This document shows, one piece after another, positions 51,405-56,649 of a stretch of 56,649 nt of DNA. The stretch's first letter is position 1; each line of letters opens with the position of its first letter. The notes beneath the pieces were generated by a model. That model was not told the origin of the DNA and did no database searches. It worked only from the letters and a program-made list of their open reading frames with translations. Source of the DNA: Thermoanaerobaculia bacterium (GTDB taxonomy: Bacteria > Acidobacteriota > Thermoanaerobaculia > Multivoradales > JAHEKO01); contig CAMYLC010000155.1 of NCBI GenBank assembly GCA_947259195.1, positions 140,564-197,212 of the forward strand. The letters are read 5' to 3'. Both the position numbers and the translations under genes were made by a program.

Positions 51405-52757
51405 ATGCTCGATACCCTGCAGCAACAGAAATCCCTGCCTCACAGCGATGAGTCCGAACGAGCCGTTCTCGCCGGGGCTCTGCTGGATCCGGCCCTTCTG
51501 CCAACCGTGTCGGGTCGGCTTCTGCCAGACGATTTCTACTCCGATCGGCATCGAACTCTCTTCCGCACGATGCTGGATCTGCAGGAGGCCGATGTCGAGA
51601 TCGACCTCAGAACACTGCAGGCCAGCCTCGAGCAGCAGGATCGATTGACCGCCATCGGAGGAGTCGCCTACCTGGCCAGCCTCGATCTGGACCTGCCGGA
51701 TCTGAGCCGCTTGGACTCCTACGTCGAGATCGTCAAGGAGAGGTCGATCCGCCGCCGCCTGATCGAGGCTTGCGGAGAGATCACCCGGAATTGCCTGGAC
51801 GGAGGTTTTCAAGCACAGGAGGCTCTGGGCCGGGCCGAGCAGGCGATTCTGGGGCTGGGAGAGGAAGCCGTACAAAAGGGGTTCATTCGGCTGTCGCAGG
51901 TTTTCCACGAGACACTCGCCGACATGGAAGAACGGCCGGCGAGAGGCTTCGTCGGAGTGCCCACCGGCTTCACCGACCTGGACGACATGACTCGGGGGCT
52001 CAACCCTGGCAATCTCGTCATCATCGCCGGCAGGCCAGGCATGGGAAAGACCAGCCTGGCACTCAACATAGCCGAGCATGCAGCCATTCGGGAACAGCGT
52101 CCTGTGGGGGTCTTCTCACTGGAGATGAGCCAGGAAGAGCTGGCCCTTCGGATCCTCTCCTCCGAAGTGGACGTACCCTTCGGGCCGCTGCGGTCGGGTC
52201 ATCTCTCCCAGAAACAATGGAGCAAGGTGATTCAGGCGGTAAAGACAGTCTCCACTGCACCGCTCTTCATCGATGACTCGGCCAACCCCACATTGCTGGA
52301 GATCGCCTCCAAGGCCCGCAGATTGAAGGCCGAACATGGACTGGAGCTGGTGATTCTGGACTATCTGCAGCTGATGCAGGCCGGCGGGCGATACGAGAGC
52401 CGAACGCTGGAGATCGCGGCGATTACCCGCGGACTGAAACAGTTGGCCAAGGAGATCAGAGTTCCCGTGGTGGCGCTCTCCCAGCTCTCGAGACAGCCGG
52501 AACGTCGCGCTGGTGACCATCGGCCCCAGCTGGCCGATCTGAGAGAGTCGGGTTCCATCGAGCAGGATGCCGACCTGGTGATGTTCATCTATCGGGATGA
52601 GGTCTACGACCACGATTCCCCGGAGAAGGGAATCGCCGAGCTGATCCTCGCCAAGCATCGAAACGGCCAGACGGGAACAGTCAAGATGGTCTTCTTGAGC
52701 GAGACCACGAAGTTCTGCAACCTGGCTCAGCAGGGTGGCTCCCCGCCGCCCTTCTGA
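51405..52757 (+). CDS. dnaB: Replicative DNA helicase DnaB
   Basis: 450 residues, the normal length. The N-terminal domain (15-115) has E-R-A-V-L-A-G-A-L-L and F-Y-S-D-R-H-R. The RecA-like domain has the Walker A G-R-P-G-M-G-K-T-S (209-217), G-V-F-S-L-E-M-S (H1a), the Walker B L-V-I-L-D-Y-L-Q-L-M, and L-S-Q-L-S-R, D-L-R-E-S-G-S-I-E-Q-D-A-D. It unwinds the parental duplex ahead of the fork as a hexamer. No intein is present. ATG 51405 is chosen over an upstream frame because of the promoter overlap. Confidence 0.97.
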   Translation: MLDTLQQQKSLPHSDESERAVLAGALLDPALLPTVSGRLLPDDFYSDRHRTLFRTMLDLQEADVEIDLRTLQASLEQQDRLTAIGGVAYLASLDLDLPDLSRLDSYVEIVKERSIRRRLIEACGEITRNCLDGGFQAQEALGRAEQAILGLGEEAVQKGFIRLSQVFHETLADMEERPARGFVGVPTGFTDLDDMTRGLNPGNLVIIAGRPGMGKTSLALNIAEHAAIREQRPVGVFSLEMSQEELALRILSSEVDVPFGPLRSGHLSQKQWSKVIQAVKTVSTAPLFIDDSANPTLLEIASKARRLKAEHGLELVILDYLQLMQAGGRYESRTLEIAAITRGLKQLAKEIRVPVVALSQLSRQPERRAGDHRPQLADLRESGSIEQDADLVMFIYRDEVYDHDSPEKGIAELILAKHRNGQTGTVKMVFLSETTKFCNLAQQGGSPPPF

Positions 52758-52822
52758 CGGGCGCTTCCGGGCGCGGCGGCCGAGAGCTGCGGAGCCGACA
52801 GCCTCTCGAGGAGGCTCTCCTG

Positions 52823-53716
52823 TCAGAGTGCCGGTTCCCTGCCTGTCAGCTTCCGGAAGGCCTCCAAATACCGCTCGAGAGTCCCCTGGACGACTTCCGG
52901 CGGTAGGTCGGGCGGTGGTGAATCGCGGTCCCAACCAGAATCGTCCAGCCAGTTCCTCACGTATTGCTTGTCGAACGAGATGGGTTCGACGCCGGGCGTC
53001 CAGGACTCTGCTTCCCAAAACCGTGACGAGTCGGGTGTGAGAACCTCGTCGATCAGGGTGAGCTGCCCTGCGGAGTGGCCAAACTCGAACTTGGTGTCGG
53101 CCAGAATCAGCCCACAGGATGCGGAATGCTCGGCTCCCAAGCTGTATACGGAGAGCGTGATGTCCCGCAACTGCCTGGCCAGGTCGTCACCGACACCGTT
53201 CACCAAGACCTCGTAGGACACGTTCTCATCGTGACCGGACTCGGCTTTGGTGGCGGGCGTGAAGATCGGGTCCGGAAGTCGGTCGGCGCGCTCCAGGCCC
53301 TCCGGAAGTGCGATCCCGCAGACCGAACGGCTCTCCGTGTACTCGCGAAATCCACTACCTGCCAGGTAACCCCGCGCGACGCACTCGAAGGGAACAACCT
53401 CGGCCTTGGTCACGAGGACCGACCTGCCCTCCAGCATGTCGGAGTGGGCAGCGAGCTGATCGGGAAAGTCCTGCACATCGACTGCGACAAGGTGGTTTGG
53501 AACGACTTTCTCGAAACGCTCGAACCAGAAGTTACTCAATTGAGTGAGGATCTTGCCTTTGCCGGGAATGGCGGGTTGCAGGATGTGGTCGTAGGCGGAG
53601 ATCCGATCGCAAGCCACGATCAGTAGTCGATCGCCGAGGTCGTAGACATCGCGGACCTTGCCACGTCGTGGCGGCGGCAGATCCGGGATCTCGGTCTTCC
53701 AGACGGGTTCTGACAT
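52823..53716 (-). CDS. purC: Phosphoribosylaminoimidazole-succinocarboxamide synthase
   Basis: 297 residues. Motifs of SAICAR synthetase are present: R-R-G-K-V-R-D-V-Y-D-L near the N-terminus, R-I-S-A-Y-D-H, P-F-E-C-V-A-R-G-Y-L-A-G-S-G-F, G-L-I-L-A-D-T-K-F-E-F-G and I-D-E-V-L-T-P-D-S-S-R-F-W. It joins CAIR and aspartate with ATP in purine synthesis. The length is that of the longer eukaryote-like form, common in several bacteria. AGGAG precedes ATG 53716. It follows the cyclase-like gene on the same strand, 46 nt apart. Confidence 0.97.
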   Translation of the reverse strand: MSEPVWKTEIPDLPPPRRGKVRDVYDLGDRLLIVACDRISAYDHILQPAIPGKGKILTQLSNFWFERFEKVVPNHLVAVDVQDFPDQLAAHSDMLEGRSVLVTKAEVVPFECVARGYLAGSGFREYTESRSVCGIALPEGLERADRLPDPIFTPATKAESGHDENVSYEVLVNGVGDDLARQLRDITLSVYSLGAEHSASCGLILADTKFEFGHSAGQLTLIDEVLTPDSSRFWEAESWTPGVEPISFDKQYVRNWLDDSGWDRDSPPPDLPPEVVQGTLERYLEAFRKLTGREPAL

Positions 53717-53762
53717 CGTGAGTTGGCTCCTTTGGGGTCTCTGTTGAGTGGATTCAGGATCT

Positions 53763-55862
53763 TCAGGTGACCTTCGAGGGTCTCAGCGGAGCCCCGAAAC
53801 CCCCTTCCAGGCTGTCCAGAAGGCTGCCGGCCGTCCGTTCTTCTTGGCGCGGCAGGTCCTTCCAGGGTTCACCGTCGACAACTTCATAGAGCAGAGCTTT
53901 TTCCAGGCCTTTGAGGTTCGCGTTTCCGAGCTCCCGTATGCCGACCAGGAGCTCCTGGTTGCCGAGCTCCAGCCTGAACACGAGGTACTCTCGCCGGTCC
54001 TCGCGAAGGCGGTAGAGGGGATGGACCATCCCCGAGCTGGACAGCTCCGAGATGAATTGCCGGGTAGCAGCGATGCCCTCGTTGACGAGAGCACCGTGCT
54101 TGTCGATGTAGCAGTAGAACTGACGAGCCTCCTCCTTCTTGTCGACCAGGTCGACGTTCTGCCTCTCCAGGGGAGCGAAGAATCGCTCCACCTCCCCCTG
54201 CGGGTATCCGAGTCCCAGCAACAGCGTCTTGATGTCGTCGATCTCTCGCGTAGCCTTACCAGTTGCGAGCCTCGACAGCTCCACGATTCCGTGACCGAAG
54301 AACTCGTAGCGGTGGGTCTTTCCTCGGCCGCCCTCCTCGATCGGCAACAGTCGATACTCGCCGTGGTTCAGGCCGATACGCATTCCACGGTCGAATGGGA
54401 AGCCCTCGTTGAGGGCACGTTTGTAGTAGCGCTGCACCTGAATCGCCATGAACAGAAGAATGTGAGGATGTCTGCCGGAGTAGAGAGCTCCATCGCCGAG
54501 GTACTTCTCCAACTGGAGGCGATGCTCTCGGGCCATCTGGTTGACCCGCCGCTGAAAGCGGAAGATGCTCCGATACGACTGGTCCTGGTCCTCGGATCCT
54601 GATCGACCGAGCACGGACACGATCGAGGAGAAATCGGTGATGTCATAGATCAAGCCGAAGCGACGGACCAGCGGGTTGATAACCCACGAAGTGGAGAAGT
54701 CGAGAGGACGGGTGCTGTCCGACAGCATCAGAGGACGACCGAGATGTGCCCCGGAGCTCGGCTTCGGGGCTTCGCAAGACAAGCGAGCGCCGACGGCGTT
54801 GACCGGAATCACCAGACGACGCAGAGCCGCCAGGATCTCGAACTCCTTGAGCTTGTAGAGGAGGCTCTCCCAGATCTCCACCTGTTGGTGGCTCAGAAGA
54901 GCGCGACTGTTGTAGGCAGGGTGCTGCGAGAGAAACCGAACCCAGCCCGATTCGCCGATCAACGCCTGTGCGGACAGGTCCGGACCTTGCCCGACAAGAT
55001 TGCGTGCGGCCGTTCCCAGGCTTTCATCCCTGTGGAGCCTCTCCTCGGACCAACTCTCGAGCAGGGACAGTCGGTGTCGGAAGTCCTTCCCGTCGATGCG
55101 CAAATGGCCGCGAAAATAGCTATCGAGCCCGGAGAGATCACGAGCAACGCGATTCTCGGTCAGGCTCAAGACGTTGTCGCGCATGCGGACCAGTAGATCT
55201 GGGAAGAGTCCTCGCTCGTCCTCCTCGGCCTCCTCGGCGACACGATGCACCACATCGAAGGTCAGGGTCAGGACCCGATCCAGGTAGCGCTCGAACGTTC
55301 GGTATTTGATTAGATCTCCGTGCGCCTTGCCGACCGTCAGATCGTGGCGCATGGCTCTGCGGGGCGAGTCCTTGAAGCAACGCGCAACCGCGGCGGAGTG
55401 ATAGAGCCAGAAGATACTGGGCAGCTTTCGACCGAAGCTCGACCGGACTGCGTTTTCCGTCGCGGTCTCGAGAAGTGTGCCGTACCGATTCCAAGCCTCG
55501 TCGACCGCTTTCTTGTTGCCTGGGCGCCGCGAAAGGGTGGCGATCTGGCGAGCCTCCTCGACCCTGACGTAGAAAGCCAAGGCTTGCTCCAGTCCTTCCG
55601 TCAGCGGGCTGATCAGAACCGGAAAGCCGTGCAGGGGAGTCGCCTCTTCCTGCTCCAGGAAGATCCTTTGAGGAATCGGCAGCAAGGTCTCCGGATTCGG
55701 AATGATCTGCTGCAATTCGAACGCACTGGCCCGAAAGAAGTTGAAGGGACCCGGAAACAGGCGGTGAAAGGAGTTCTTGTCGAGCATATCCGGCGAGTCG
55801 TGCGGGAACCAATGGTAGCAGGAGTCAGCCGCCCGCCGAATCCCCAGATAGAGATGAGTCAC
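53763..55862 (-). CDS. Large protein with class III nucleotidyl cyclase-like domain
   Basis: 699 residues. The N-terminal 390 residues are mostly helical and unrecognised. About 402-545 resembles a class III cyclase: L-I-Y-D407-I-T-D-F with the first metal Asp, and K-Y-L-G-D457-G-A-L-Y with the second. M-R-I-G-L-N-H-G-E-Y and F-G-H-G-I-V-E-L-S-R-L follow. The position that is Asn in the N-x-x-x-R motif is Val here, though the Arg is kept. Activity is therefore uncertain; it may be a low-activity or non-canonical cyclase. The C-terminal 150 residues are helical. GTG 55862 is the start used; ATG 55787 is possible. Divergent from pepA. Confidence 0.82.
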   Translation of the reverse strand: MTHLYLGIRRAADSCYHWFPHDSPDMLDKNSFHRLFPGPFNFFRASAFELQQIIPNPETLLPIPQRIFLEQEEATPLHGFPVLISPLTEGLEQALAFYVRVEEARQIATLSRRPGNKKAVDEAWNRYGTLLETATENAVRSSFGRKLPSIFWLYHSAAVARCFKDSPRRAMRHDLTVGKAHGDLIKYRTFERYLDRVLTLTFDVVHRVAEEAEEDERGLFPDLLVRMRDNVLSLTENRVARDLSGLDSYFRGHLRIDGKDFRHRLSLLESWSEERLHRDESLGTAARNLVGQGPDLSAQALIGESGWVRFLSQHPAYNSRALLSHQQVEIWESLLYKLKEFEILAALRRLVIPVNAVGARLSCEAPKPSSGAHLGRPLMLSDSTRPLDFSTSWVINPLVRRFGLIYDITDFSSIVSVLGRSGSEDQDQSYRSIFRFQRRVNQMAREHRLQLEKYLGDGALYSGRHPHILLFMAIQVQRYYKRALNEGFPFDRGMRIGLNHGEYRLLPIEEGGRGKTHRYEFFGHGIVELSRLATGKATREIDDIKTLLLGLGYPQGEVERFFAPLERQNVDLVDKKEEARQFYCYIDKHGALVNEGIAATRQFISELSSSGMVHPLYRLREDRREYLVFRLELGNQELLVGIRELGNANLKGLEKALLYEVVDGEPWKDLPRQEERTAGSLLDSLEGGFGAPLRPSKVT

Positions 55863-55939
55863 GGCGATCAGCGGGACCTCTCAGTTGCTAGAATAGCGCT
55901 CCGGCCGGACTGCCGGAAATCAGGCTAAGGAGGAAAGAC

Positions 55940-56649
55940 GTGCGACTGCCCTCGCTGAAGTTGACCCTGGATCAGGATCGTAGCCCCGACCTCGTCATCG
56001 TTGGCGCTTTCGAGCGCACCACTCTGACCACGGAGGGTCTGCCAACACGAATCGCGAATGCCGCCCTCCGGTGTTGCGAAAGCCCCGGTTTCAAGGCTCT
56101 CCCGGGACAAATCCGGCGGGCCGAGACCACTGGCACTCCAAGAGAGCTGGTCGAGGTTCACGGGCTCGGCAGGAGATCTGCGTTCGATGAGCGCAAGCTC
56201 CGAAAATGGGTAACAGGCGTTACCCGGGCTGCCGCAGAAGAAGGCTGGAAGAGAGTCGTCTTGTTGGCTCCGGATCACCCTGCCGCGAAAGGTCAAAGGG
56301 CTCTGTCGTTGATCACTGAAGTCCTACTGACGGGTTATCGGTTCGACCTCTACCGCAAGACTCCACCCGCCAAGAGACTCCAAGAGATTCGCCTCTTGCC
56401 CCCTCCTGGCGAGCAGTCGGTCTATAAGCAGGCGCTGCCGCTGGGCAAGAAGCTCGCGGCGGCTGTCGCTTGGACGAGAGACCTGGGAAATACGCCCCCC
56501 AACGTGGCCAATCCCGCCTGGATGGCCGAGCAGGCGACGGGTCTGGCGGAGAGGTTCGGGATGGCGGTCGAGGTCCTGGGCCCGGACGAGCTCGCCGCCA
56601 AGGGAATGGGAGGGATTCTGGCTGTTGGTGGTGGGTCGAGGAATCCTCC
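55940..56649 (+). CDS. pepA: M17 leucyl aminopeptidase (3' partial)
   Basis: The reading frame runs off the right edge with 236 codons in the window. The N-terminal domain (about residues 1-165) includes G-L-G-R-R-S-A-F-D. The start of the catalytic domain shows R-D-L-G-N-T-P-P-N-V-A-N-P and G-M-G-G-I-L-A-V-G-G-G-S, both typical of M17 aminopeptidases. The metal-binding and catalytic residues lie beyond the window. GTG 55940 has AAGGAGG 6 nt upstream. A TAGAAT box lies at 55889-55894 in the divergent region shared with the cyclase-like gene. Confidence 0.92.
   Translation, partial: MRLPSLKLTLDQDRSPDLVIVGAFERTTLTTEGLPTRIANAALRCCESPGFKALPGQIRRAETTGTPRELVEVHGLGRRSAFDERKLRKWVTGVTRAAAEEGWKRVVLLAPDHPAAKGQRALSLITEVLLTGYRFDLYRKTPPAKRLQEIRLLPPPGEQSVYKQALPLGKKLAAAVAWTRDLGNTPPNVANPAWMAEQATGLAERFGMAVEVLGPDELAAKGMGGILAVGGGSRNP

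Noticed and set aside
1..56649. Insertion sequences, prophage genes, CRISPR arrays or rRNA
   Set aside because: No transposase, integrase, phage structural gene, regularly spaced direct repeat or rRNA-like sequence was seen on either strand.

Overview
The window is a dense (roughly 60% GC) stretch of a bacterial chromosome. No gap between supported genes exceeds 300 bases, and I see no insertion sequence, prophage, CRISPR array, rRNA or tRNA. Many secreted proteins and lipobox lipoproteins point to a Gram-negative cell envelope. The mix of an Asp-box (sortilin/BNR-like) propeller, a DUF5916-type outer-membrane protein, an S10 carboxypeptidase, a lipoprotein amidohydrolase, PilZ/DUF4388 regulators and a DGFES..W C-terminal tail resembles Acidobacteriota (Thermoanaerobaculia-like). 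That placement is inference from gene content, not from a marker gene.

Layout. 1-9.9 kb: end of a YgcG/TPM pair, an NmrA-like reductase, a small membrane protein, a 1077-aa Asp-box exoprotein, an FHA-EAL protein, an AlaX-type tRNA editing protein, an XRE repressor with a clear palindromic operator and its unknown partner, and a YhhN protein. 9.9-13.5 kb: an amidase broken by a frameshifting deletion, a secreted beta-helix protein and a perfect CRP-type site. 13.5-17.3 kb: a three-gene unit encoding an HNH-type nuclease homologue and both subunits of a type IIB topoisomerase (Topo VI B and A). 17.4-28.6 kb: a MltD-like transglycosylase lipoprotein, a DUF4377 protein, an MttB-family methyltransferase without pyrrolysine, a glycine-zipper lipoprotein, a DUF456-NUDIX-redoxin-TlpA run, and a VOC/S10 peptidase pair.

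28.8-37.2 kb: amidohydrolase lipoprotein, DUF5916 barrel protein, NHL-repeat protein, TPR protein and an AI-2E family transporter, with a GC-rich 14-bp palindrome in the last divergent region. 37.3-45.9 kb: an apparently intact PAS-GGDEF-EAL protein, a thioredoxin-TPR lipoprotein, a PAS-GGDEF-EAL protein whose two output domains are both degenerate, small envelope proteins, a 69-residue RHH-like protein and a Rho_N-like protein. 46.0-56.6 kb: a thiolase-fold/DUF35 pair lacking the usual nucleophile, PilZ and DUF4388 regulators, and the housekeeping genes dnaB, purC and pepA (cut at the right edge) around a large protein with a class III cyclase-like domain.

Themes. Cyclic-nucleotide and c-di-GMP signalling recurs: an EAL protein, two GGDEF-EAL proteins, two PilZ proteins, a cyclase-like protein and a CRP-like site. 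The best candidate for an undescribed system is the HNH-TopoVIB-TopoVIA unit, because Topo VI is sporadic in bacteria and here its B subunit is start-stop coupled to a nuclease homologue carrying an N-terminal head resembling those of predicted restriction endonucleases.
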